A stretch of DNA of 64,000 bases. Origin: Candidatus Dormiibacterota bacterium. Its GTDB lineage: Bacteria; Chloroflexota; Dormibacteria; Aeolococcales; Aeolococcaceae. Shown one piece after another: positions 8,095-17,830 of this stretch. The stretch covers positions 251,817-315,816 of the forward strand of contig PMOL01000013.1 of the NCBI GenBank assembly GCA_003162415.1, read 5' to 3'. Made by a program: the position numbers and the translations under genes. Within the stretch, counting starts at the first letter, position 1; each line of letters opens with the position of its first letter. The notes under the pieces were generated by a model, which did not search any database, was not told the DNA's origin, and saw only the letters and a program-made list of their open reading frames with translations.

Positions 8095-10512
8095 TCAGCG
8101 ACGGACCGGTATCACTGAGACCGTGCCGTCCAGGTTGACGACGTACGCAGAGGCGTCGCCCTGATCGACGGCAATGTTCCACGGTGCGCGTCCAACGGCA
8201 ACCCTTGGCCGTCGTTGGCCGCAGCCACTATGATCCCCACCGTTACAGGTCGACCCGTTGATCACCGAAACGCTCGTGTCCTGCACGTTGGTAACGTAGA
8301 TCGTGTCGTTGGCGGCATCCAGCGCAATACCGACGGCACCGTACCCGGCCGCGACAGTTGGCGGTGTCTGGCCGCAGTCTGAGGTATCGGATCCATTGCA
8401 CATGGCGCCATTGATCACCGAAACCGTGCCTTGGAGGTCGCCCTGAGCGTGGTTCGCCACGTAGATGGTGTTGGTTCTCGGGTCAATCGCAAGCTCGCGG
8501 GGGTCCTCGCCGACGGTGATCGTCGCGGGCGTCTTGCCGCAGCCCGATGTGTCTGCTGCGTCACAGGTCGTGCCGTTGATCACATACACCGTGTCCGCGG
8601 TTTGGTTCCCGTAGTCGACGTTGGTGACGTACAGGGTGTTGGTCTCCTGGCTGATGGCGACGGAGAGATCTGAGCCATTGACAGCGTCCGACTGTCCGAC
8701 GTGCAGGGTGGCCGGCGTCTGGCCACAGCCACTGGTATTTTCTGCGTCGCAGGTGGCTCCGTTGAACACCGAAATGAGATTCGGCCCGCTGCCGGTTATG
8801 GTGGTGACGTACACGGTGTCAGTCGCAGGATCGACCGCGATGCCATCGGGGTTTCCACCCGGGACGTTTAGCATTTCGACTCGTCCGCAGCCCGCTTGGT
8901 TGCCGGCGTTGCAAGAGTCAGCGTTGATCACCGACACACCACCGCCCGAACCCGGGCCGGTACCCTGGTCGGCGACAAAGACGGTGTGCGTCCGCTGATC
9001 GACAGCCACGCCAGCGGGATTCGGGCCCACCGCAACTGTCGGCGGAGGTGCTGTGCACCCAGCCAGCCGATGGGAGTTGCAGGCGCGGGTGTCGATCAGC
9101 GCCACGGCGTTCGCACCGGAGGTCACGTAGGCGGTTTGGACGGTCGCGTCGACGGCGAGCCCGAAAGCTTGTGGTATCGACACCGCGGGTGCCGGTCGGC
9201 GACATCCGCTGGTATTGCCAGCGTCGCACCGTGAGGCGTCGATGACCGAGACGTCGTTGCTGACCTGGTTCGCTGTGTACAGCGTCTGGGTCAGCGTATT
9301 CACGGCTACGAACTCCGGATCCTCACCCGTGTGGATGGTCGGTGGGTTCAGGGTTGTACACGCTGCCAGGTGACGGCCGTTGCACACCTGCGTGTCGATC
9401 ACCGACAGGTCATCGTCTCCCTGGTTGACCACGTAGACCGTGTGGAGCGGGACATCGACGGTGAGAAAGAAGGCGGTTTCGAAAGGCTGAGGAGGGGCCA
9501 CGGCCACAATGCCGCGCTTTTGGGCCGCGCACTCCGCCAGATCACTCGCGTTACATGAACGCCCATCAAACGCGGACATGGTCCCGCCCCCCGATCGGGT
9601 CGAGTAGTCGGCCGTGTAGATCGTGTCGTTCGCGGCATCCACGGTGACGCCACTGACCGCCGGCGCTCCGTTGAGCATTCCGACCGTGCCGCAGCCCGTC
9701 TGAACGGTCGCATTGCACGTGTTCGCGTCGAACGCGGAGACTCCGCCGTTTTCAGCCACGTAGACCGTGTGCGTTGACTGGTTGACTGCGATGTCGCCTG
9801 GCCCGCCTCCGACCGTTACCGTCGCTGGAGTCTGGCGCGAACACCCCGTCAGATCGGCCGCGTTACACGTCGACGAGTTGATCATCGACACGATGTCGCC
9901 ACCGAGGCTGGTCACGTAAACGGTGTGGTTCGAGGAATCGGCGAAGATCCCGAACGGGAATGAACCAACCCGCACACGTGCCGGTGTCTGGTCGCACCCC
10001 CACGTCACGCGTCCGTTGCAGATCGCGCCGTTGAACACAGACACCGCATTAGTGGTGCCGGCATTGCCATTGATGGTGACGTACACCGTGTCGGTCGCTT
10101 CATCAACGGTGATCGTTGACGGCATGTTCCCGACCCTGATCGTCGGCCATGGCCCCTTGCACCGCGAGACGTCCTGGGCCTGGCAGTGGCGTCCGTCGAT
10201 CACCGACACCGTGTCGCCGCCAGGGCTGGTGCCGTTCGCATTGCTGCCGTTCGCTGAGTAGATCGTGTCGGTTGCCGTGTCGACGGCCAGCGCGGACGGG
10301 CCAACCGCCACCGGCGCCGACGCCAAAAGGGCCGATCCGAAGGTGCCTCTCGGATTCGAGCCGGTCGCGGCCCGTACTGCCCCCGTCTCGCTTGATCGTT
10401 CGGCGTGGGTCACGGTGCGTGACGTCGCCCCTGCTTGAATCGACCCTCCGGCCGCCGTGAAAAGGACGGCGATCACAGCGCCTACCAGGTAACGGTTCCT
10501 GCCAAGACGCAT
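8095..10512 (-). CDS. Secreted YVTN-type beta-propeller protein with paired cysteines (paralogue 2)
   Basis: The ATG at 10512 is preceded by AAGGAGGTGGATC and gives 805 residues. A signal peptide (MRLGRNRYLVGAVIAVLFTA) is followed by 14 YVTN units (DTIYVTN, SVINGATCN types). Thirteen have the Cys-x7-Cys pair, as in paralogue 1, and both proteins end in a Cys-less unit closing with an SVxx motif. It is transcribed divergently from the second STAND gene. The upstream region has the shared 30-bp motif and a TTATAAG box next to it, a plausible -10 region. It is likely exported and disulphide-stabilised. Ligand and role unknown. Confidence 0.8.
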   Translation of the reverse strand: MRLGRNRYLVGAVIAVLFTAAGGSIQAGATSRTVTHAERSSETGAVRAATGSNPRGTFGSALLASAPVAVGPSALAVDTATDTIYSANGSNANGTSPGGDTVSVIDGRHCQAQDVSRCKGPWPTIRVGNMPSTITVDEATDTVYVTINGNAGTTNAVSVFNGAICNGRVTWGCDQTPARVRVGSFPFGIFADSSNHTVYVTSLGGDIVSMINSSTCNAADLTGCSRQTPATVTVGGGPGDIAVNQSTHTVYVAENGGVSAFDANTCNATVQTGCGTVGMLNGAPAVSGVTVDAANDTIYTADYSTRSGGGTMSAFDGRSCNASDLAECAAQKRGIVAVAPPQPFETAFFLTVDVPLHTVYVVNQGDDDLSVIDTQVCNGRHLAACTTLNPPTIHTGEDPEFVAVNTLTQTLYTANQVSNDVSVIDASRCDAGNTSGCRRPAPAVSIPQAFGLAVDATVQTAYVTSGANAVALIDTRACNSHRLAGCTAPPPTVAVGPNPAGVAVDQRTHTVFVADQGTGPGSGGGVSVINADSCNAGNQAGCGRVEMLNVPGGNPDGIAVDPATDTVYVTTITGSGPNLISVFNGATCDAENTSGCGQTPATLHVGQSDAVNGSDLSVAISQETNTLYVTNVDYGNQTADTVYVINGTTCDAADTSGCGKTPATITVGEDPRELAIDPRTNTIYVANHAQGDLQGTVSVINGAMCNGSDTSDCGQTPPTVAAGYGAVGIALDAANDTIYVTNVQDTSVSVINGSTCNGGDHSGCGQRRPRVAVGRAPWNIAVDQGDASAYVVNLDGTVSVIPVRR

Positions 10513-10551
10513 GATCCACCTCCTTGCTACTCCCATACAGCCCGCTTATAA

Positions 10552-10581
10552 GGCGTTCATTCCCGGCGTACGAATGTTCAG
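10552..10581 (-). promoter_or_regulatory. Conserved 30-bp motif between divergent propeller 2 and STAND 2 genes
   Basis: The segment starts ggcgttcattcc and ends acgaatgttcag, and it is the partner of 4096-4125. It lies 39 bp upstream of the propeller start and 58 bp upstream of the STAND start. The sequence TTATAAG (minus strand) directly follows it towards the propeller gene. The arrangement suits a shared operator for a divergent pair. Confidence 0.5.
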
Positions 10582-10639
10582 AGGCGTTGAACATCCCCGA
10601 CGTCAGGCCGATACTTCCCTCAGGAAGAGCGTTGCAACA

Positions 10640-13234
10640 ATGAACCTGCCGATCCAGCAGACCCCGTTTATTGGCCGGGTGCTCGAACTCCGGTCGGCTG
10701 GCGAGTTTCTACGCGCTCGCCGGCTGCTGACGCTCGTTGGCGCCGGCGGCTCAGGAAAGACGCGGCTCGCGCTGGAACTCGCTGCTGGGGCAGCCGAAAG
10801 GTTCCCTGAAGGCGTCTTCTGGGTACCGCTGGCATCCGTTCGCGACCCTGCCCTCGTGGAGCAGACCATCGCTCGGTCCGTCGGTGCTAACGGTCAGCTC
10901 GCTGAGCACCTGGCCGGCAAGCGCGTCCTCTTGGTCCTGGACAATATGGAGCAGGTTTTGGTGGCGGCCGATCTGCTGGGGTCGCTCCTCACGTCGTGCC
11001 CTAGCCTCCATGCGCTCGTCACGAGCCGAGAGCCGCTGCGCATTGCCCCCGAGCAGCGCTTCACCGTAGAGCCCTTGAGTACCCCTGACGCGGTTGCTCT
11101 CTTCGTCGAACGAGCGCGCGCAGTCGATTCGACGTTCGTTGACGACGCGACGGTGGAAGCCATCTGCACTCGGCTCGACTGTCTGCCGCTTGCCGTCGAG
11201 CTCGCAGCCACTCGGGTCAACGTGCTGACAACAGACGCGCTCCTCGCGCGGCTTGACCGCCGCCTGCCGCTCCTGACTGGCGGACGGCGCGATATGCCGG
11301 AGCGTCATCAGACCCTGAGGGCGACGATCGCGTGGAGCGAGGACCTGCTTCAACCAAGTGATCGGGCCGTCTTTCACCGTCTCGCGGTCTTCCCGGCGAG
11401 CTTCGATCTCCGAACTGCGGAACAGGTATGCGTGACAGATCTTGCGGCCCTCTCCTCGCTCGTCGATAAATGCCTGGTTACTCGCACAAATGGCAACCGC
11501 TTCGCGCTGCTGGAGACAGTTCACGAGTTCGCAAACGACCACCTCGCCGCGACCGAGCGAGACCAACTCGCCCACCGGCATGCCGAGTACTTCGTTGCGG
11601 CCGCCGAGGCTGCCGCGGGTGGCCAGAGCTGGCCAACCAACCCTGAGACCTTTGGGCAGCTGGACGACGACATCGCGAATCTTCGCGCGGCGCTCGCGTG
11701 GACGCGGTCGAATGACCTGAACGAGCTCAACCTTCGGCTTGGCATCGCGCTCTCGAGGTACTGGATCGATAGAGGTCATCGCCAGGATGCCTGCGCATGG
11801 CTCGAGACCGCACCGCTCACCGACGCCTCATTACGCACACCGCTTCGCGCAGCAGCCCTGGAAGCAGCTGGGCTCATCGACTACTTCATAGTCGCCGCAT
11901 ACGACGAGGCAGACCAGTACTTCAGGCAGAGCCTAGCGCTCCATCGCGAGCTGGGAAACAAACAGCGGGTTGCATTCCTACTCAACCGTGTTGGGCGCCT
12001 CGCGATGCTGCGTTCAGATCTCATTCAAGCCAACCGCTTTCATCGGGATGCACTGGCGTTGTACGAAAAGATGGCCGATAACGCGGGGCGCGCGGCGACT
12101 CTGCATCTGCTCGGTGAAGCCGCAAGCAGGCAGCGCCGCTTCGAGGATGCGGAGCGGCTGTTTACGGATGCGATTCAACTTGCGCGCACCGCCTTTCCGG
12201 GACAGGTCCGGCACTCGCTGCACAGCCTAGGTGATCTCGAGCTCGACCGCGGTGACTATGCGTGTGCCTTCAAGTACTACCAGAACAGCCTGGAGCTGAC
12301 CAGCAGGAGCGAGCGCCGCAGCCTCATCCTGCGCGTCGCGGGGTTCAGTAGCGCCCTCGCCGGCCTGGGCTCCTACTCTCTCGCGGCGAGACTTTGGGGT
12401 GCTGTCGACGCCAATGAGCGCGCCCTCGGATTTCGCATGCTCGCCGACGAGCGAAAGCGTTATGAGCGATGGGCGGACACGACACGGAGTCGACTGGGTG
12501 AACCCGCGTTCCGTGCTGCCTTTACGGAAGGCACCGGCCTGCTGATTGAGGAGGCATTGTACCAGGCGACGGGTCACATGGCCGCAGCGCCGATGCGAGC
12601 AAGCCCCACTGCCCCTCCGATTGCCAACGGAGTGTTCCTGTCAAGTGGCGTCGGACGATTCGAGCGAGAAGGGGAATACTGGACAATTGGATACGACTCG
12701 CGGGTAGTCCGGCTCCGGGATAGCAAGGGCGTTCGTGTGCTCGGCCATCTGCTCGCTGAACCGGGACGTCCACACGCCGCACTGGACCTCGAGCGGCTGG
12801 GTGCGACCGGAGGCGACGCAATCGCTCGAGCGATTGCGTCGGGTGACGCTGGCGAGCTTCTCGATGACCAGGCGCGCAGAGCGTACCGGGCGCGAGTCGC
12901 GGAGCTGCACGAGGCAATCGAGGCGGCGGAGATCTGGGGCAAGCCGGAGGGGACCGGCATCCTACGGGAGGAGCTGGACTTCATCACCCACGAGCTGAGC
13001 AGCGCGTTCGGACTGGGAGGGCGACCGCGGCGCGCCGGATCCATTGCCGAGCGGGCTCGGTTGAATGTCACGCGCTCGGTGAGGTCGGCGATCTTGCGCA
13101 TCTCGTCAGCCGACGCCGATCTCGGAACACATCTCCAGGCGACGATCCACACGGGAACGGTGTGCGTATATACGCCAGACCCACGGACACCACTCGTTTG
13201 GCACGTAGAGATCGGAGGTGCTCAACGCACCTGA
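10640..13234 (+). CDS. STAND-class NB-ARC ATPase with TPR repeats (paralogue 2)
   Basis: It has exactly the same length (864 residues) and domain order as the product of 4122-6716. Walker A is GAGGSGKT, Walker B is VLLVLDN, and the arginine-sensor region is VTSREPLR. The TPR array runs from about 300 to 640 and the C-terminal REGEYW/RLRDSKG domain runs to the end (HTGTVCVYTPDP). The ATG at 10640 starts MNLPIQQ, and the longer frame from 10511 runs over the divergent promoter and is rejected. No HTH is seen, so it may act through a partner rather than by binding DNA itself (inference). It is divergent from propeller 2, whereas paralogue 1 is co-directional with propeller 1, so one cassette has been inverted. 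Confidence 0.8.
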   Translation: MNLPIQQTPFIGRVLELRSAGEFLRARRLLTLVGAGGSGKTRLALELAAGAAERFPEGVFWVPLASVRDPALVEQTIARSVGANGQLAEHLAGKRVLLVLDNMEQVLVAADLLGSLLTSCPSLHALVTSREPLRIAPEQRFTVEPLSTPDAVALFVERARAVDSTFVDDATVEAICTRLDCLPLAVELAATRVNVLTTDALLARLDRRLPLLTGGRRDMPERHQTLRATIAWSEDLLQPSDRAVFHRLAVFPASFDLRTAEQVCVTDLAALSSLVDKCLVTRTNGNRFALLETVHEFANDHLAATERDQLAHRHAEYFVAAAEAAAGGQSWPTNPETFGQLDDDIANLRAALAWTRSNDLNELNLRLGIALSRYWIDRGHRQDACAWLETAPLTDASLRTPLRAAALEAAGLIDYFIVAAYDEADQYFRQSLALHRELGNKQRVAFLLNRVGRLAMLRSDLIQANRFHRDALALYEKMADNAGRAATLHLLGEAASRQRRFEDAERLFTDAIQLARTAFPGQVRHSLHSLGDLELDRGDYACAFKYYQNSLELTSRSERRSLILRVAGFSSALAGLGSYSLAARLWGAVDANERALGFRMLADERKRYERWADTTRSRLGEPAFRAAFTEGTGLLIEEALYQATGHMAAAPMRASPTAPPIANGVFLSSGVGRFEREGEYWTIGYDSRVVRLRDSKGVRVLGHLLAEPGRPHAALDLERLGATGGDAIARAIASGDAGELLDDQARRAYRARVAELHEAIEAAEIWGKPEGTGILREELDFITHELSSAFGLGGRPRRAGSIAERARLNVTRSVRSAILRISSADADLGTHLQATIHTGTVCVYTPDPRTPLVWHVEIGGAQRT

Positions 13235-13242
13235 CCCAGACC

Positions 13243-13259
13243 GGCACTCAGGTAGTGCC
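13243..13259 (+). terminator. Hairpin after STAND 2
   Basis: GGCACT-caggt-AGTGCC starts 8 bp after the stop codon at 13234. There is no clear T-run, so termination is probable but not certain. Confidence 0.4.
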
Positions 13260-13327
13260 AAGAAGGGAATCGCGCCCTCCTACATCAGAGTGGTTTTGCA
13301 GGGAAGGCCATCGATCAGCGAATAACC

Positions 13328-13560
13328 ACTAGTCCCTGCAGAGTGACTGATCCCCGCGAGTTGGAATCGGCTGCAATTGGATAAAAATGCCTTCACTGGA
13401 CTGTAATGGGCTGCGAATCGGGGAGACAGGACTCGAACCTGCGACCCCTGGTCCCCCAGACTAATCCTCATTTCCCGATGCGGGGTGAATTCGATTTAGA
13501 GTGCTTTCGTAGCAAATTGGTTGGAATGACGACTAGAGCATGTTGATTGAAATCCATTGG
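13328..13560 (-). repeat. Direct-repeat copy 2 with tRNA-Pro(GGG) 3' half
   Basis: It matches 13-245: the same leading block (actagtccctgca ... ttggaatc), the tRNA 3' half at 13465-13418 with one change in the anticodon stem, and the same trailing block (ggttggaatgacgactaga). The offset from copy 1 is 13,315 bp, so copies 1 and 2 bracket the STAND/propeller segment. Confidence 0.7.
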
Positions 13561-13965
13561 AATCGCGTCGAAATCCAAAGAGGTCTATTGGGCGTACCCC
13601 ATCTCCCCTGTTCCCCATTGTTCTCGTACCTCGAACTCAGCCGCATCGTCACGGGCCACCACGAGCGCATGGATGACCGTTGCGGCTCGGTTTATTCGAT
13701 ACGACCCTCCCCGCCACCTTGGAGCGGAAGGCGGGGCTCGAACCGCAACCTCAAGCTTGGGAAAGTGACGGTCCGTTTTGGTATTCGAGCGTGCGCGATA
13801 ACCGCCTCAGATGTCTACCACACTGGTTCTCGAGCGTTGCCACACAGCCCTCGACGGCCACCGTTCGCCGATCAAGGTTGACCGGATGCTCCCCATATTG
13901 ATGTCAAGGGAGCGTAATACCAGTGGCGCGCACGGCGTAACCGATTAGGGCGGGTTGTCTGTCGG
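13561..13965 (-). repeat. tRNA-Gly(CCC) 3'-half remnant with conserved flank
   Basis: On the minus strand, 13767-13720 shows the anticodon loop TTCCCAA, a T-loop TTCGAGC and the end CCGCTCCA, as in tRNA-Gly(CCC). Stems are imperfect and there is no 5' half. The next ~85 bp (to 13845, containing gtgcgcgataaccgcctca) resemble flanks at 45780-45870 and 55790-55865. No protein gene is supported in this gap. Confidence 0.5.
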
Positions 13966-16959
13966 TCACGACGCCATCCGGCGCGACACCTCGAGCAGCG
14001 CGGCTCGCGCGTCGCGGTGCACATCCATCGCCGAGCGGCTCGAGAGCCCGCGCGTGGACGTCGGAAGGCCCATTCGGGCGCGTGTCGCCTCGATGTCGGC
14101 CACGTCCGTCGACGGGACGGGCTGGCGGATGTCCGCTCGAATTGCAACCGCAGCGTCGAGCAGGTCTACCGCCCCAGACCGGCCGACCAATGAGAGCAAC
14201 CTGGCAACGACCTCCACCGCCTCGACCAGCACCCATCGATCGGCCTCGGGATCGATGATCGAAAGCGCCGCCTCGAGATGAATGCTGGCGCCGGCGATCT
14301 GACCCTCGTCGAGGTCGAGCCGGGTGAGGTTGAGGTGGCCAAGCGCCACTGTGGTCCGGGTTCCGACGGCTTCACCGGCATCGATCGCGAGTTGCGAGAG
14401 CCCACGGGCGACATCGGGGCGCCCGAGCGCTCTCGTGACCGCGGCCAGGCGGTATGCGACCGTGCCTTCCATGGTGTGGTGGCCGAGTTCCCGGAACAAC
14501 TCGAGTGCCTCGTCTCCCGCACGGAGAGCGGCGTCGAGCTCGCCGCCCTTCCACTCCGCGAGTAGCTGGGCGGCGAGCGCCTGGCCCCGTGCCAGCGGGT
14601 TGCCACCGTCGACGGCGATCCGGAGGGCGCGGCGGAGCGCCGGGAGCGCCGCGGCCACGTCGCCCTCGTCGGCGAGCAGGGACCCCAGGTGAAGAAGCGT
14701 TATGCCCGTCTCGGCCTCGACATCGGCTTCGTCCAGCCGCCTCAGCGATGCCTCGAGGAGGTCACGTGCCGAGGCGAGATCGTCGGTCGCAGCGGCGATC
14801 GCACCGAGGCGGCGCAGCGCGCGTCCCTCGCCGAGGGCGTCACCAAGGTCGCGAAAGAGATCGCGGGCCGCCGAAACGACCTCGCTACCACGCTCGAAAT
14901 CTGTGAGCCAGTATGCGAGGTGTCCACAACGCAGAAGCGCTTCGGCCCGCAACGCGCGCGACGGATCGGCGGCTGCGATCAGCTGGGTCAGCCAGTCCAG
15001 ACCCTCAGCCGGCCGGCGCCCGAGCCAATAGTCGGTGAGCAGGGTGGCAACTTCGAGCCCTCGCGTCGCCGAGCGCGGGTCGGCGCCGGGCGTGCACAGC
15101 TCGCCGAACACGGCACGGACGTGGGGCATGTCGTTGTCGAGCTCGCGGAGCGCGTCGGGCCGCTCTTGCGACGCCAACTGTGGGAGCACGCCCACGACCC
15201 GGTCCAGAACTGCGTCGGTATAGCGCAGACGGGCGTTCGCCACTGCGCGGGTGCCGGAAGCCTCGATCGTATGGACAGCCACCGTGCGCAGCAGCTCGCA
15301 ACGCGTCGTGCTCATTGCGCTTCGCACCTGCACGAGGCTCGCATCGACGAGCCGCCCAATCACGTCGTGGAGGTCACCGGTGAACACGGGATCCACCACG
15401 TCGGCGACGAGGTCAGCGTCGGCGTCGGACACCATGATCGCGAAGGCGAGGAGCACATGACGCTCGTCGGCCGAAAGCGCCGCGAGGCTCGTGTCGAGCG
15501 CCACCCAGAGTCCATCGCGTCCCCCTGCCGAGCGGCCGGCCCAGCGGCCGAGGTCGGTCTGCACCCGGGAGGTGAGCTCGCGGAGACTGAGTAGGTTGAG
15601 GTGCCGTGCCACGAGCTCGAGGGCCAGTGGGAGGCGATCGACGAGTGCGCAGAGCCGGTCGGCGGTGGCCTCATCCTGAGGTGCCACGTCAAAGCGGGCG
15701 TTGACCAGGCGGGCGCGATCCGCAAGCAGGGCCACCGCGTCGTCGGGTGGAAGCGGGCCCACCGCGATGAGCGCCTCATCGAGGATGCCAAGCCGCTCGC
15801 GGCTGCTGACGAGCACACGGACCCGCCCACAGGATGCGAGCAATCGTCGCACCTGCGCAGCGACCTCGGGGAGGCGCCGCTCGCACCCGTCGAGCACCAC
15901 GAGCCCGGTGGCGTCGCGGAGGCGCTCGACCATTCCGTCGGACGGGTCGAGCGATCGAGACGAGGGCGCGACCACGTCAAGCACGGCTGCGGCCACCGGC
16001 TCGCTCACCGGGAGATGCTCGACATCCACGTACCAGACAGCGCCGTCCGCCTCACTCGCGGCGTCCAGAGCGAGCCGGGTCTTGCCGGCCCCCGGTGGGC
16101 CGATGAGAGTGCAGAGGCGAGCCCGCCCCCAGACCTCGGTCAGGTCCCGACGCTCCTGTGCGCGACCGATCAGCCGAGTTGCCGTGCCAGGGACCCGCGA
16201 CCGCTGCGCAGTCGTTCCAGCGACGTCGCCGCGCTGCCCATCGAGAGCCGGGTCCTGGGCGAGCACCGCCCGCTGCATCCGCTGCAGGGCAGGGCCCGGC
16301 TCGACGCCAAGCTCGTCGAGGAGCAGGTCTCGGGCCTGGGAGTACACATCGAGGGCTTCCGCCTGACGGCCCGATCGGTAGAGTGCCATCATCAGCAACT
16401 CCCAGCGGTGCTCCCGATAGGGCTCCTGGGCAACAAGTGAGCGTGCCGACCCCACAAGGTCGTCCGAGCGCCCGACCATCAGCTCGGCGCTGAGCAACTG
16501 CTCGCGCGCCGCTTCAACTATCTCTTGGAGCCGAGCGGCTTCGATCTCGGCTTCGGGCAAGTGGTCAAGCTCGGGCAGCGGACGGCCTCGCCAGAGCGCG
16601 ATCGCATCACGGAGCAGCGCCATCGAACGGTGCGGATCGGAACCGATCAGGCGGCGTGCCGACTCGATGGCGCCCTCGAACTCAATTGCGTCGGTCGGCG
16701 TATCCAATCGGTACCCGGATGGGGTGTTCGACACCACCAGCCCGCTGGCGCGCAAGCGGAGCACGTGAGTGGCGATGGTGTGGCGCGCGGTTGCGGGCGG
16801 CTCATCGCCCCAAGCGGCTGTCTCCAGTGCTTCCCACGACACAGACCGGCCGCGTCCGAGCGCCAGCCCGGTTAGTACCCGACGCTGCCTGCGACCGCCA
16901 AGCCCAACCTCCATCGACCCGTCCCGAACCTGAACTGGACCGAGGATGCAGACAAGCAC
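13966..16959 (-). CDS. SARP-family (BTAD) transcriptional regulator with NB-ARC and TPR domains
   Basis: It encodes 997 residues from a GTG at 16959. Residues 1-90 are an OmpR-type winged helix (LLGxRxQRRVL, SGYRLD). Residues 95-240 are the bacterial transcriptional activation domain (WRGRPL, REQLLSAEL, RSGRQAEALDVY, LGVEPGPALQ). A NB-ARC ATPase follows, with Walker A GPPGAGKT at about 285 and Walker B GLVVLDGCE. The C-terminal half is TPR-like. The domain order is that of AfsR-type regulators, which activate secondary-metabolism or secreted-protein genes. The likely local target is the divergent lipoprotein gene starting 227 bp away, but no direct-repeat operator was identified with confidence. 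Confidence 0.85.
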   Translation of the reverse strand: MLVCILGPVQVRDGSMEVGLGGRRQRRVLTGLALGRGRSVSWEALETAAWGDEPPATARHTIATHVLRLRASGLVVSNTPSGYRLDTPTDAIEFEGAIESARRLIGSDPHRSMALLRDAIALWRGRPLPELDHLPEAEIEAARLQEIVEAAREQLLSAELMVGRSDDLVGSARSLVAQEPYREHRWELLMMALYRSGRQAEALDVYSQARDLLLDELGVEPGPALQRMQRAVLAQDPALDGQRGDVAGTTAQRSRVPGTATRLIGRAQERRDLTEVWGRARLCTLIGPPGAGKTRLALDAASEADGAVWYVDVEHLPVSEPVAAAVLDVVAPSSRSLDPSDGMVERLRDATGLVVLDGCERRLPEVAAQVRRLLASCGRVRVLVSSRERLGILDEALIAVGPLPPDDAVALLADRARLVNARFDVAPQDEATADRLCALVDRLPLALELVARHLNLLSLRELTSRVQTDLGRWAGRSAGGRDGLWVALDTSLAALSADERHVLLAFAIMVSDADADLVADVVDPVFTGDLHDVIGRLVDASLVQVRSAMSTTRCELLRTVAVHTIEASGTRAVANARLRYTDAVLDRVVGVLPQLASQERPDALRELDNDMPHVRAVFGELCTPGADPRSATRGLEVATLLTDYWLGRRPAEGLDWLTQLIAAADPSRALRAEALLRCGHLAYWLTDFERGSEVVSAARDLFRDLGDALGEGRALRRLGAIAAATDDLASARDLLEASLRRLDEADVEAETGITLLHLGSLLADEGDVAAALPALRRALRIAVDGGNPLARGQALAAQLLAEWKGGELDAALRAGDEALELFRELGHHTMEGTVAYRLAAVTRALGRPDVARGLSQLAIDAGEAVGTRTTVALGHLNLTRLDLDEGQIAGASIHLEAALSIIDPEADRWVLVEAVEVVARLLSLVGRSGAVDLLDAAVAIRADIRQPVPSTDVADIEATRARMGLPTSTRGLSSRSAMDVHRDARAALLEVSRRMAS

Positions 16960-17186
16960 CGTGCAATCCTACGTGCCTCTCTGCGAGTCTCCGGCCGCAT
17001 CCTGCAAAGCCAGCCGCTGCTTGTCGCCCGCGGGCCAGAACTAATGATCAAGACCGTGGCCATGGGGAAGCGCTCGCGGTCGCGCTGGGAAGCACGGAGC
17101 CGTCACCGGCCTCTGCGATCGGTCTGCGATCACGGCTCCTACTGTGGCCGCTTGACGGGCTCACCGAGCCCCCAAGGAGAACGCCC

Positions 17187-17753
17187 GTGACTGTACGCCC
17201 CCCAACCAACCTCGTCTATCTGATGTCGGCGGCGGTCGCGGCCGCCCTGCTTGCGGGTTGCGGATCGTCGACCGGGACGACGGCGAGCAGCAGCGGAGTG
17301 GGATCGGGGTCGGCTTCCCGCGGCTCCGTATCCAACTCCGGTTCCAACTCCGGAGCGTCCATCAACGACGGCATCGGCCACGCCGTCAACGTGTGTTCGC
17401 TGGTCCCCGCAGGAACTGCCGCGTCCCTCAGCGGCGAGGCGATCACCGTCGCTCAGGAGCAGGACACGCCAAGCTACAAGATCTGGTCGTGCAACTACAC
17501 CAGCGCTGACGGGACGACCGGCTTCGTCCTCAATGTGCTCGCGTTGGACGCCGCTGCAGGCTACGAGGCTGACATTCAGACTGCTCAGACTGTCGGCGCG
17601 ACCGTGACGCAGATCAGCGGGCTCGGCGACAAGGCATTCTCCAGCAACCACGACGTGAAGGCACTCTTCGGCAACTATTCGATCGACGTGTCGAATCTCT
17701 CATCGGACGCCGCATCGGAAGCCCTGATCAAGGCACTGCAGCCAAAGATCTGA
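17187..17753 (+). CDS. Small secreted lipoprotein
   Basis: The GTG at 17187 has AAGGAG 7 bp upstream and gives 188 residues; the long frame extending to 16656 overlaps the divergent regulator and is rejected. The lipobox LLAGC follows a hydrophobic signal. A Ser/Gly-rich linker of about 40 residues leads to a compact domain starting VNVCSLVP, with a second Cys in WSCNYTS and a GLGDKAF motif. This is the layout of actinobacterial DUF3558-like lipoproteins (resemblance only). It is expected on the outer face of the membrane. It is divergent from the SARP regulator, a common arrangement for a regulated gene. Confidence 0.7.
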   Translation: MTVRPPTNLVYLMSAAVAAALLAGCGSSTGTTASSSGVGSGSASRGSVSNSGSNSGASINDGIGHAVNVCSLVPAGTAASLSGEAITVAQEQDTPSYKIWSCNYTSADGTTGFVLNVLALDAAAGYEADIQTAQTVGATVTQISGLGDKAFSSNHDVKALFGNYSIDVSNLSSDAASEALIKALQPKI

Positions 17754-17830
17754 CCCAGGTCGCCAAACGTCCACCTGGGAATCCGCCAAGTCTTGGCACC
17801 TGAGTATCAGCGGGAGACGGGGTCTCCCGC
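17754..17830 (+). terminator. Cluster of three hairpins after the lipoprotein gene
   Basis: CCCAGGT...ACCTGGG (17754-17779), GCCAAG-t-CTTGGC (17785-17797) and GCGGGAGAC-ggg-GTCTCCCGC (17810-17830) follow directly on the stop codon. The last has a perfect 9-bp stem. There is no T-run. Probable transcription terminator. Confidence 0.5.

Noticed and set aside
10751..11779. 342-residue leftward frame inside STAND 2
   Set aside because: It is antisense to a gene with clear NB-ARC motifs. Long shadow frames are expected at this GC content.
15601..16440. 279-residue rightward frame inside the SARP gene
   Set aside because: Antisense to a full-length regulator; no domain of its own.
16656..17186. 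N-terminal extension of the small lipoprotein
   Set aside because: It overlaps the divergent SARP gene, and the GTG at 17187 has a good ribosome binding site and gives a proper lipoprotein signal.
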